Below the pieces are notes generated by a model, which was given only the letters and a program-made list of their open reading frames with translations, did no database searches and was not told the DNA's origin. DNA of 7,316 bases from an uncultured Caulobacteraceae bacterium. Its GTDB lineage: Bacteria > Pseudomonadota > Alphaproteobacteria > Caulobacterales > Caulobacteraceae. Of the stretch, positions 1-7,316 are shown in pieces. The first letter of the stretch is position 1. Every line of letters starts with the position of its first letter. Location of the stretch: contig CAISGS010000327.1 in assembly GCA_903884915.1 (NCBI GenBank), forward strand, positions 1 through 7,316, in the 5' to 3' direction. The translations under genes and the position numbers were made by a program.

Positions 1-1104
1 AGCGTCGCCGACGAGGCGGAGGTACAGGCGGAGGCGCAGGCACTTGCAAATGGCGGCGTTCGCACATCCAGCCCAACACTCCAGGCGAAGCTGGAACAGT
101 GGGCACGCATGGCCATGTCGGGGCAGGCGCGCGACATTAAGTTGTCTAAGCAGCGCATTGAAGGTTATCGCAATTTCGGCACCAAGCTTTGGAATGCCGC
201 GCGCTTTAGTCAGATGAATGAATGTCTGCGTGAAGAGGGCTTTGATCCCGCTTCTGCCAAGCAGATCATCAATCGCTGGATCCGGGGCGAGACGGTCAAG
301 ACGGTCCAGACCGTCACCAAGGCCTTTGAAAACTGCGCCTATGACGTGGCCGCCAACGCGCTCTACCGCTTTGTCTGGAATGTGTTCTGCGACTGGTACC
401 TGGAACTGGCCAAGCCGATCCTCAATGGCGACGATATGGAGGCGAAGGCCGAGACCCGCGCCACGGCGGCGTGGGCGCTGGATGTGTGCCTAAAGCTGCT
501 GCATCCCGTCATGCCGTTTGTGACCGAAGAGCTTTGGAGCAAGCTCGCCGAGTTTGGCGCGCCGCGCGATAGCATGCTGATCAGCGCCAAATGGCCGGTC
601 TTCCCAGACGCTTGGGTCGATGCCGAGGCCGAGGCCGAGATCGGCTGGGTCATTGATCTGGTCAGTGAAGTGCGTTCGATCCGTTCGGAAATGAATGTGC
701 CGCCGTCAGCCCGTGCGCCCTTGACCCTGATCGGGGCCGGAGAGGTCGCGCGGGGCCGCTTGGCACGCAACCGCGATCTGATCGTGACGCTGGGCCGGCT
801 GGAGTCGGCCAAGGAGGCGGATGCGCCGCCTGCTGGCGCAGTGCCCTTCGTTCTGGGTGAAGCGACCGGGGCCTTGGCCATTGCCGAGTTCATCGATCTT
901 ACCGCTGAAAAGGCTCGCCTGAACAAGGAAATCGCCTCCTTCACCGGAGATATCGAACGCACGGCTAAGAAGTTGGACAATCCCGACTTCATCGCTCGCG
1001 CCCGCGAGGACGTGGTTCAGGAAAACCGCGACCGGCTTGTCGAATCTCAGGCCGCCAAGGCCAAGCTAGAGGCCGCGCTGGCGAGGCTGTCGGCTATTGG
1101 TTGA
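1..1104 (+). CDS. valS: Valyl-tRNA synthetase, C-terminal part (5' truncated by window edge)
   Basis: This cytoplasmic class I aminoacyl-tRNA synthetase charges tRNA-Val with valine, using ATP. The frame is open from base 1 and stops with TGA at 1102-1104, leaving 367 codons. The catalytic Rossmann domain, including HIGH and KMSKS, lies outside the window. From about base 121 the sequence is typical ValS: GQARDIKLS, then GYRNFGTKLWNAARF, the helical anticodon-binding domain (ALYRFVWNVFCDWYLELAKP, and HPVMPFVTEELW near bases 510-540). The last 70 or so residues are charged and helical (EKARLNKEIA ... LDNPDFIARA ... LEAALARL), which is the C-terminal tRNA-binding coiled-coil arm of ValS. The first roughly 33 codons do not resemble the segment expected just upstream of GRDIKLS (normally GADALRF-like) and use different codons; see findings. 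The identity of the gene is secure, but its first 100 bases are odd. An internal ATG at 109 is not the real start. Confidence 0.95.
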   Translation, partial: SVADEAEVQAEAQALANGGVRTSSPTLQAKLEQWARMAMSGQARDIKLSKQRIEGYRNFGTKLWNAARFSQMNECLREEGFDPASAKQIINRWIRGETVKTVQTVTKAFENCAYDVAANALYRFVWNVFCDWYLELAKPILNGDDMEAKAETRATAAWALDVCLKLLHPVMPFVTEELWSKLAEFGAPRDSMLISAKWPVFPDAWVDAEAEAEIGWVIDLVSEVRSIRSEMNVPPSARAPLTLIGAGEVARGRLARNRDLIVTLGRLESAKEADAPPAGAVPFVLGEATGALAIAEFIDLTAEKARLNKEIASFTGDIERTAKKLDNPDFIARAREDVVQENRDRLVESQAAKAKLEAALARLSAIG

Positions 1105-1107
1105 TCA

Positions 1108-1740
1108 TCAAGGCTTTTGGGTGAAGACCCGGTAGCCCTTGCGCTCGGCGGCGGCGAGCATTTCGGTGTCGCCGCTGGTATCGCCATAGGCTGCGGTGAG
1201 CGTGAGGTCGGGCCCATAGGCCTGCGTCAACCGCGCGACCTTCTCAGCGGCGCGGCAGTTGAGGCCGATGAACCGGCCCGTGACCCGGTCCTGATCGTCA
1301 AATTCTAAGCGGGTACCAATAAGGCCCTCCGCGCCAAGGCGTTTGGCAAAGGGCGCGATCAGGATTTCGGGCGAGGCCGTGCAAATGACCCGGATGGCCC
1401 CTTGGGTGCCCCAGCCATTCCAAGCCGCCAAGGCGTCGGGCCGAAAGAGTTTGCCTGCTGCCGCGCGCGCAAAGGCGTCCGCCGAAGCCTCCAAGGTCTT
1501 TCGATCAAGACCGCCGAGAAAAATCCGGACGGCCGCCATTTTAATCAGGCCACGGTCGCGATGGATCAGATAGGCGAGGGCGGCGGGAATCAGTTGGATC
1601 ATCCCCAGCAAGAACCGGGGCGCACCGCTGCGCCAGGCGATGAAGGCCATGAAACTGTCCCTAACCGTCAAGGTGCCGTCGAAATCGAACGCCACTAAGG
1701 CCTTATCGGATGGGGGAACGGTTGGGTCTAAAGCGGTCAC
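1108..1740 (-). CDS. cicA: HAD-superfamily (subfamily IB) phosphatase, CicA-like
   Basis: This is a predicted cytoplasmic phosphohydrolase or phosphotransferase of the haloacid dehalogenase superfamily, PSPase-like subfamily IB; its substrate is unknown. With a GTG start at 1740 it has 210 residues and all four HAD motifs: DFDGT (nucleophile D19, acid D21), ICTASPE with T121, K167 in the NCRAAEKVARL segment, and GDTSGDTEML with D187 and D191. Residues 43-60 are hydrophobic and probably belong to the cap. No signal peptide is seen. GTG 1740 was chosen because AAGAGA lies a few bases upstream and it places the nucleophile at a normal distance from the N terminus. ATG at 1791 and TTG at 1833 are in frame but lack a Shine-Dalgarno sequence and add a low-complexity polar leader. 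In Caulobacter crescentus, cicA, a HAD-family gene affecting growth and morphology, lies beside clpX. The family and the position here (divergent from clpX) fit, so the symbol is inferred from both. Confidence 0.8.
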   Translation of the reverse strand: MTALDPTVPPSDKALVAFDFDGTLTVRDSFMAFIAWRSGAPRFLLGMIQLIPAALAYLIHRDRGLIKMAAVRIFLGGLDRKTLEASADAFARAAAGKLFRPDALAAWNGWGTQGAIRVICTASPEILIAPFAKRLGAEGLIGTRLEFDDQDRVTGRFIGLNCRAAEKVARLTQAYGPDLTLTAAYGDTSGDTEMLAAAERKGYRVFTQKP

Positions 1741-2008
1741 TTGATTCTCTTTTGCCCCTTGGGACTGGCGCGGACTGTCTTGGTGACCCATCTGTAGGGG
1801 GTTCTGGTCACAATGTTTGGCGAAAAAGAACAACGAGCATGGCCCTAACCGCGACGAAACAGCTTCAAGGGGTTGTGATCGTGCGCGGGATCAGAGATTG
1901 TCAAGGATTAGAGCATATCCGGACTATATCTTCCTTAGTTAGTTTTGAGACTCTGTCCGGAACGTGATGTCAGCCCCTCGGGGTCGGCGTCGTAAAGTGA
2001 GAGCGATT
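1741..2008. promoter_or_regulatory. Divergent intergenic region cicA / clpX with a weak clpX promoter candidate
   Basis: This 268-nt gap must hold the start signals for both genes. On plus, TTGTCA (1898-1903) and ACTATA (1923-1928, five of six to the GCTATA-type -10 of Caulobacter housekeeping promoters) are 19 nt apart, slightly long. They would give a leader of about 75 nt before clpX. On minus, the same spot reads a perfect TTGACA (1904 to 1899), but I find no good -10 at 16-18 nt. A TCCGGA hexamer occurs twice (1918-1923 and 1956-1961). I see no terminator, tRNA or convincing ORF. All promoter assignments here are inference from short matches. Confidence 0.3.
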
Positions 2009-3274
2009 ATGACGAAAGCTGCGAGCGGCGACACGAAAAGCACGCTGTATTGCTCCTTCTGCGGAAAGAGCCAGCACGAGGTGCGCAAGCTCATTGCCGG
2101 TCCCACCGTATTCATCTGCGATGAGTGCGTTGAGCTGTGCATGGATATCATCCGTGAAGAGCACAAGATCTCCTTCGTCAAATCAAAGGACGGCGTGCCC
2201 ACGCCTAAGGAAATTTGCGAAGTTCTCGACGACTATGTGATCGGTCAGGAGCACGCCAAGAAGGTCTTGGCCGTCGCCGTGCACAATCACTACAAGCGCT
2301 TGAACCACGCCACCAAGAATAACGATGTCGAGCTGGCCAAGTCCAACATCCTGCTGGTCGGTCCGACCGGTTCGGGTAAGACCCTGCTAGCCCAGACCCT
2401 CGCGCGCATCATCGACGTCCCCTTCACCATGGCCGACGCCACGACCTTGACCGAAGCCGGTTATGTCGGTGAGGATGTCGAAAACATCATCCTCAAGCTC
2501 CTTCAGGCCGCCGACTACAATGTTGAGCGGGCCCAGCGCGGCATCGTCTATATTGACGAGGTCGATAAGATCAGCCGCAAGTCTGACAATCCCTCAATCA
2601 CCCGTGACGTCTCGGGCGAAGGTGTTCAGCAGGCCCTGTTGAAGATCATGGAAGGCACAGTCGCCTCTGTGCCGCCACAGGGCGGGCGTAAACATCCTCA
2701 GCAAGAGTTCTTGCAGGTCGACACGACAAACATCCTGTTCATCTGCGGCGGTGCCTTCTCTGGCCTCGAGAAGATCATCTCGGGCAGAGGCAAGGGCACC
2801 TCGATCGGCTTTGGCGCGACGGTTAAGGACCCGGAAGAGCGCCGCACCGGCGAGATCCTGCGCAATGTTGAGCCAGACGATCTGCAGCGCTTTGGTCTGA
2901 TCCCAGAGTTTATTGGCCGCTTGCCGGTTATCGCGACCTTGGAAGATCTGGATGAGGCCGCTCTGGTCAAGATCTTGACCGAGCCCAAGAACGCGCTCGT
3001 CAAGCAGTACCAACGCCTGTTCGATATGGAAAATATCGGCCTGACCTTCACCGAAGACGCGCTCAGCGCCATCGCGCGCCGGGCCATCTTGCGCCGCACG
3101 GGCGCGCGCGGTCTGCGCTCGATCATGGAAGGCATCTTGCTGGAAACCATGTACGAACTGCCGACCTATCAGGGCGTCGAAGAGGTCGTGGTCAATGGCG
3201 AGGTCATTGATGGCCGCGCCCAGCCGCTGATCATCTATTCCGAGCGCCGGGGTGAAAAGGACGTCGCCTCCTAA
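2009..3274 (+). CDS. clpX: ATP-dependent Clp protease ATP-binding subunit ClpX
   Basis: This AAA+ unfoldase forms a hexamer that recognises tagged or adaptor-delivered proteins, unfolds them with ATP and feeds them to ClpP. The 421 residues match the family's usual length. Visible features are the zinc-binding domain (C15, C18, C37, C40), Walker A GPTGSGKT (118-125), pore-1 loop GYVG (150-153), Walker B IVYIDE (178-183), the [11 protein letters not shown] pore-2 region (from 189), the ClpP-docking IGF loop (265-267), arginine finger in EFIGR (R303) and sensor-2 GARGLR (364-369). All key residues are present. ATG 2009 was chosen because GAGAG sits 5 nt upstream and [19 protein letters not shown] matches the usual ClpX N terminus; a GTG at 1964 would add 15 basic residues. 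clpP is not adjacent here, so ClpX must pair with a ClpP encoded elsewhere. An intrinsic terminator follows 35 nt downstream, so clpX is probably transcribed alone. Confidence 0.98.
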   Translation: MTKAASGDTKSTLYCSFCGKSQHEVRKLIAGPTVFICDECVELCMDIIREEHKISFVKSKDGVPTPKEICEVLDDYVIGQEHAKKVLAVAVHNHYKRLNHATKNNDVELAKSNILLVGPTGSGKTLLAQTLARIIDVPFTMADATTLTEAGYVGEDVENIILKLLQAADYNVERAQRGIVYIDEVDKISRKSDNPSITRDVSGEGVQQALLKIMEGTVASVPPQGGRKHPQQEFLQVDTTNILFICGGAFSGLEKIISGRGKGTSIGFGATVKDPEERRTGEILRNVEPDDLQRFGLIPEFIGRLPVIATLEDLDEAALVKILTEPKNALVKQYQRLFDMENIGLTFTEDALSAIARRAILRRTGARGLRSIMEGILLETMYELPTYQGVEEVVVNGEVIDGRAQPLIIYSERRGEKDVAS

Positions 3275-3308
3275 GGCACCCTTCGCAAACCCTTGAGTGA
3301 CAAAGATC

Positions 3309-3344
3309 AAGCCCGTCGCCAGTGCAAACTGCGGCGGGCTTTTT
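3309..3344 (+). terminator. Intrinsic terminator of clpX
   Basis: AAGCCCGTCGC (3309-3319) pairs with GCGGCGGGCTT (3331-3341) through one T-G wobble. A bulged C (3320) and three more pairs (AGT/ACT) lead to a GCAA tetraloop of the GNRA type. A TTTTT run ends at 3344. It starts 35 nt after the clpX stop codon and separates clpX from lon. Confidence 0.9.
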
Positions 3345-3370
3345 GTTTCGGCAATCCACGGGCAGATGTG

Positions 3371-3401
3371 GTCACTAGTTGGGGATGAATTGTCGCTAGT
3401 T
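3371..3401 (+). repeat. Tandem direct repeat abutting the lon -35 box
   Basis: GTCACTAGTT (3371-3380) and GTCGCTAGTT (3392-3401) agree in nine of ten bases and start 21 nt apart, two turns of the helix. The second copy ends one base before CTTGAA of the candidate lon promoter. This spacing is typical of activator sites bound side by side on one DNA face, but no known regulator motif is recognised. Confidence 0.45.
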
Positions 3402-3429
3402 CTTGAATGCGGGAGAAAAACCGCCACAT
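3402..3429 (+). promoter_or_regulatory. Candidate sigma-32 (heat-shock) promoter of lon
   Basis: CTTGAA (3402-3407), a 14-nt spacer and CGCCACAT (3422-3429) fit the RpoH pattern CTTGAA-N13/14-CCCCATNT, with the -35 exact and six of eight -10 bases. Transcription would start near 3436, giving a leader of about 115 nt. Heat-shock control of lon is well established in bacteria. No comparably good housekeeping promoter was found in this gap. The call comes from motif matching only. Confidence 0.6.
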
Positions 3430-3552
3430 TGAACATAACCGGTCGCCTGAATTGGCGGTGTGGTGCTCTCCTCGGCCAGAAGGGTCATAGGGCGAGCGCC
3501 TTGTTTATAGGGTCGGACCAAGGCGTACAGGTCTGACCAGGAAGCTGTTGAC

Positions 3553-5952
<2,400 letters not shown>

Positions 5953-5976
5953 ACAGCAAATTAACGCTGATTACCT

Positions 5977-6008
5977 AGGCGGCGCAGAGGAATCTGCGCC
6001 GCCTTTGT
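5977..6008 (+). terminator. Intrinsic terminator of lon
   Basis: AGGCGGCGCAGA (5977-5988) pairs perfectly with TCTGCGCCGCCT (5993-6004) around a GGAA tetraloop (GNRA type), followed by a T-rich tail (TTTGTTT). It lies 24 nt after the lon stop codon. The T-rich tail runs directly into the TTGACG box proposed as the hup -35. Confidence 0.92.
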
Positions 6009-6038
6009 TTGACGAGGGGGCTTGCCGATGCTCATAGT
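6009..6038 (+). promoter_or_regulatory. Candidate hup promoter
   Basis: TTGACG (6009-6014) and CATAGT (6033-6038) are 18 nt apart, five of six and four of six to the sigma-70 consensus. A perfect palindrome CGCTATAGCG (6039-6048) containing GCTATA follows directly; it could be an alternative -10, but no -35 stands at the right distance from it. The leader would be about 50 nt. Confidence 0.4.
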
Positions 6039-6095
6039 CGCTATAGCGCACCGACCATGCAGGATCGTTGCCACATATAGGGTTGGGAGACATTC

Positions 6096-6368
6096 ATGAC
6101 GAAAGCCGAACTGGTTGCTGCGATGGCAGACAAGGCTGGATTGACTAAGGTTCAGGCCAAGGATGCGTTGGACGCATTTTTGGACTCCGTGACTGAGTCC
6201 CTGAAGAAGGGTGAAGATGTTCGTCTCGTCGGCTTCGGCAGCTTCCTGCCCGTCGACCGTGCCGCTGGTACGGCCCGCAATCCTCGCACCGGTGAGACCG
6301 TTGCTCGGGCTGCTGCAAAGACCGCGCGCTTCAAGGTGGGTGAAGGACTGAAGTCCGCTCTGAACTAA
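6096..6368 (+). CDS. hup: DNA-binding protein HU
   Basis: HU is a small nucleoid-associated protein of the DNABII family that binds DNA as a dimer, bends it and helps compact the chromosome and support replication and recombination. The 90 residues are the standard length. Residues 1-40 form the helical dimerisation body (MTKAELVAAMADKAGL ...). The family signature VGFGSF is at 45-50. The DNA-binding beta arm carries R55, R61 and the intercalating P63 in ARNPRTGE. The end FKVGEGLKSALN is typical. IHF is less likely: the arm and C terminus lack the IHF extensions, and the protein starts MTKAELV as HU does. ATG 6096 has GGGAGA 5 nt upstream. The gene lies between two strong terminators, so it is its own transcription unit. 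Confidence 0.96.
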   Translation: MTKAELVAAMADKAGLTKVQAKDALDAFLDSVTESLKKGEDVRLVGFGSFLPVDRAAGTARNPRTGETVARAAAKTARFKVGEGLKSALN

Positions 6369-6391
6369 GAGCCGCCTCCAAGAATGAGATC

Positions 6392-6424
6392 AAAAGGGTG
6401 GGCGCACTAGCGCTCACCCTTTTT
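6392..6424 (+). terminator. Intrinsic terminator of hup
   Basis: AAAAGGGTGGGCGC (6392-6405) pairs with GCGCTCACCCTTTT (6410-6423) over 14 bp with one G-T wobble and an ACTA loop; five T end at 6424. The flanking A and T runs make it a possible two-way terminator. It begins 23 nt after the hup stop. Confidence 0.92.
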
Positions 6425-6469
6425 CATGACTAGAAGACCGCATCGAAGCGGGCTAAAGGTCCCTTCGTC

Positions 6470-6546
6470 GGGCGGCTAGCTCAGCTGGTCAGAGCACCTC
6501 GTTTACACCGAGGGGGTCGGGGGTTCGAACCCCTCGCCGCCCACCA
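6470..6546 (+). tRNA. tRNA-Val (anticodon UAC)
   Basis: A full cloverleaf of 77 nt can be drawn, with the 3' CCA encoded. The acceptor GGGCGGC (6470-6476) pairs with GCCGCCC (6536-6542), followed by discriminator A and CCA. The D arm uses GCTC/GAGC. The anticodon stem CCTCG/CGAGG holds loop TTTACAC with anticodon TAC at 6504-6506. The T arm has the usual GGTTCGAAC core. It reads GUA/GUG-type valine codons. A GCTAAA (6452-6457) fits a Caulobacter-type -10 just upstream but lacks a good -35, so its promoter is uncertain. The CCA end can pair into a trailer hairpin (see findings). Confidence 0.97.
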
Positions 6547-6659
6547 GCCTTCGCTCTTTGAGCTTCGGCTTGGCAAGCCATTGGCAATCTACCAATCAGA
6601 CTAGTGTTATGTAAGGTGTGGGGCTTTAGCGCCTGCGCCACTTCCCGGCTTGGGGAAAG
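6547..6659. other. Gap between the two convergent tRNA genes, holding their 3' trailers
   Basis: This short gap contains no ORF. It has an interrupted hairpin right after tRNA-Val (6544-6573), an ATTGG/CCAAT hairpin (6580-6596) and a GC-rich hairpin that overlaps the 3' end of tRNA-Asp (6635-6665). None has a proper T run on either strand, so how the two transcripts end is not clear from sequence. Confidence 0.6.
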
Positions 6660-6665
6660 TGGCGC
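6635..6665 (-). repeat. Hairpin at the 3' end of tRNA-Asp (possible trailer or terminator structure)
   Basis: On minus, GCGCCACTT pairs with AAGTGGCGC over 9 bp, then after one bulged T three more C-G pairs close a six-base loop. The outer six bases of the tRNA side are the last bases of the tRNA including its CCA. No T run follows, so it is not a standard intrinsic terminator; a role in 3' processing or Rho-independent pausing is inference. Confidence 0.6.
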
Positions 6666-6736
6666 GAGTGACGGGACTCGAACCCGCGACCTTCGGCGTG
6701 ACAGGCCGACGCTCTAACCAACTGAGCTACACCCGC
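6660..6736 (-). tRNA. tRNA-Asp (anticodon GUC)
   Basis: Read on minus it is a 77-nt cloverleaf with encoded CCA (plus-strand TGG at 6660-6662) and discriminator G. The acceptor GCGGGTG pairs with CACTCGC with one G-T. The D arm is GCTC/GAGC. The anticodon stem TCGGC/GCCGA holds loop CTGTCAC with anticodon GTC for aspartate. The T arm has the GGGTTCGAGTCCC core. It faces tRNA-Val and has its own promoter about 40 nt upstream. Confidence 0.97.
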
Positions 6737-6775
6737 ATCGGCCGCGCCCGAAAGCAACGGCGGCGTGAGGCGCGG

Positions 6776-6804
6776 TTGATAGGGCGGGGGCAGGGACCTG
6801 TCAA
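6776..6804 (-). promoter_or_regulatory. Promoter of tRNA-Asp
   Basis: On minus, a perfect TTGACA (6804 to 6799), a 17-nt spacer and TATCAA (6781 to 6776, four of six to TATAAT) form a strong sigma-70-type promoter. A start near 6769 leaves a leader of about 33 nt before the tRNA. The bases just after the -10 are all G or C (CCGCGCC), the kind of discriminator linked with stringent (ppGpp) repression of stable RNA genes; that regulation is inferred. Confidence 0.75.
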
Positions 6805-7063
6805 CAGACAAGTTGGGTTCATCTAACGGTTCTGTGGATGGAATTGAAGCGTGCCGCCCCATGCCTGATTTGACCTAGGGTCAAGAGGTCGTTCGTTAAG
6901 TGCGTAGAGATTAAATTGCCTGCAAAGAGAGGAAAACTATCTAAATCGGCAAGGCTCAGTTTGAAGCTACGACAGGCTTGGGCTACAAGGCCTGCGAGTC
7001 GATCTTCGAGCGTTGCTGTCTTTGGTGGCGATGGGCTTTGAAGAGCAGGGGCAAGAGGGCCAG
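6805..7063 (+). promoter_or_regulatory. nuoA upstream region with candidate promoter and inverted repeat
   Basis: Between the tRNA-Asp promoter and nuoA there is no supportable ORF. A perfect inverted repeat TTGACC-TAG-GGTCAA spans 6870-6884. Downstream, TTGCCT (6916-6921) and TCTAAA (6940-6945), 18 nt apart, resemble a housekeeping promoter of Caulobacter type (TTGNCN / GCTANA); start would be near 6952. The resulting leader of about 110 nt includes a possible hairpin CAGGCTTG / CAAGGCCTG (6972-6994). All are motif-level guesses. Confidence 0.35.
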
Positions 7064-7316
7064 ATGAACGGATTTTTGCTGCAATATCTGCCGATCGTCA
7101 TCTTTCTCGGCATCGCGACGGTGCTGGGCGTGGGGTTCATCCTTGCGGCGGCTATCCTAGCCCCCAAGGCTCCGGATCCAGAAAAGTTGTCGGCCTATGA
7201 GTGCGGGTTCAATGCCTTTGACGATGCGCGCATGAAGTTCGATGTACGATTCTATCTGGTCTCCATCCTGTTCATCATTTTCGATCTCGAAGTGGCCTTC
7301 CTGTTTCCTTGGGCGG
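7064..7316 (+). CDS. nuoA: NADH-quinone oxidoreductase subunit A (3' truncated by window edge)
   Basis: NuoA (ND3 family) is a small inner-membrane subunit of respiratory complex I, which passes electrons from NADH to quinone and pumps protons. The 84 visible codons show a first transmembrane helix (about 8-32), then the conserved loop with [23 protein letters not shown]: the cysteine of YECG is residue 47. A second helix starts near 63 and carries FDLE (73-76), both family hallmarks. Full NuoA proteins are about 120 residues, so roughly a third is missing. ATG 7064 was chosen because AAGAGGG lies about 4 nt upstream and [10 protein letters not shown] is a typical N terminus; an in-frame ATG at 7031 would add 11 polar residues before the first helix. 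The rest of the nuo operon presumably follows beyond the edge. Confidence 0.96.
   Translation, partial: MNGFLLQYLPIVIFLGIATVLGVGFILAAAILAPKAPDPEKLSAYECGFNAFDDARMKFDVRFYLVSILFIIFDLEVAFLFPWA

Noticed and set aside
1964..2008. Upstream GTG start for clpX adding 15 residues
   Set aside because: The extra residues are arginine-rich and unlike ClpX; ATG 2009 has GAGAG at good spacing and the usual N terminus.
2594..3436. Long minus-strand ORF of 280 codons opposite clpX, and similar ones opposite lon
   Set aside because: They are shadows of highly biased GC-rich coding frames on the plus strand, with no family resemblance.
3297..3536. Plus-strand ORF of 79 codons between clpX and lon
   Set aside because: It reads through the clpX terminator and the lon promoter, has no recognisable domain or ribosome site.
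5961..5975. Possible CtrA box TTAA-N7-TACC after lon
   Set aside because: Only the first half matches TTAA-N7-TTAA, and it lies upstream of the lon terminator, not at a promoter.
6626..6862. Minus-strand ORF of 78 codons containing VAQLVRASACHAEGRGFESR
   Set aside because: This is the well-known spurious translation of a tRNA gene; it covers tRNA-Asp and its promoter.
6896..6914. TTAA-N11-TTAA upstream of nuoA as a CtrA site
   Set aside because: The spacing is 11, not the required 7.
6967..7167. Minus-strand ORF of 66 codons overlapping the start of nuoA
   Set aside because: It overlaps the clear nuoA coding region antisense and shows no domain or start signal.

Overview
This window looks like a core chromosomal segment of an alphaproteobacterium, most likely of the Caulobacteraceae or close relatives. 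The evidence is the gene order clpX, lon, hup, nuoA, a CicA-like phosphatase beside clpX, protein sequences that closely resemble the Caulobacter versions as I remember them, and a GC-rich codon bias. No search was run, so the genus is not assigned. I see no mobile element, CRISPR array or phage gene.

Layout. Bases 1-1104 hold the 3' part of valS (valyl-tRNA synthetase). It meets, tail to tail with only 3 nt between the stop codons, a minus-strand HAD-family phosphatase that is probably cicA. A regulatory gap of about 270 nt separates cicA from the divergent clpX (AAA+ unfoldase of ClpXP). clpX ends in a clear intrinsic terminator. A second gap carries a candidate heat-shock (sigma-32) promoter and then lon (ATP-dependent protease), which ends in its own terminator. 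hup (histone-like protein HU) follows with its own likely promoter and terminator. Two convergent tRNA genes come next: tRNA-Val(UAC) on plus and tRNA-Asp(GUC) on minus, the latter with a strong promoter. After about 330 nt without a gene, nuoA begins and runs off the right edge; it is normally the first gene of the respiratory complex I operon.

How the genes work together. clpX and lon encode the two main regulated proteolysis machines of these bacteria. In Caulobacter, ClpXP and Lon set the levels of cell-cycle regulators such as CtrA, CcrM and DnaA, and CicA is a phosphotransferase-superfamily protein reported to affect growth and cell shape. The centre of the window is therefore a protein quality control and cell-cycle cluster. 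Each gene appears to be its own transcription unit, because strong terminators separate them. The flanks (valS, two tRNAs, HU, nuoA) are housekeeping genes.

The coding content is ordinary. The items worth a second look are small: an unexpected N-side segment in valS, valS standing where clpP lies in Caulobacter, a two-turn direct repeat touching the lon -35 box, tRNA 3' ends that can fold into trailer hairpins, and a perfect inverted repeat upstream of nuoA.
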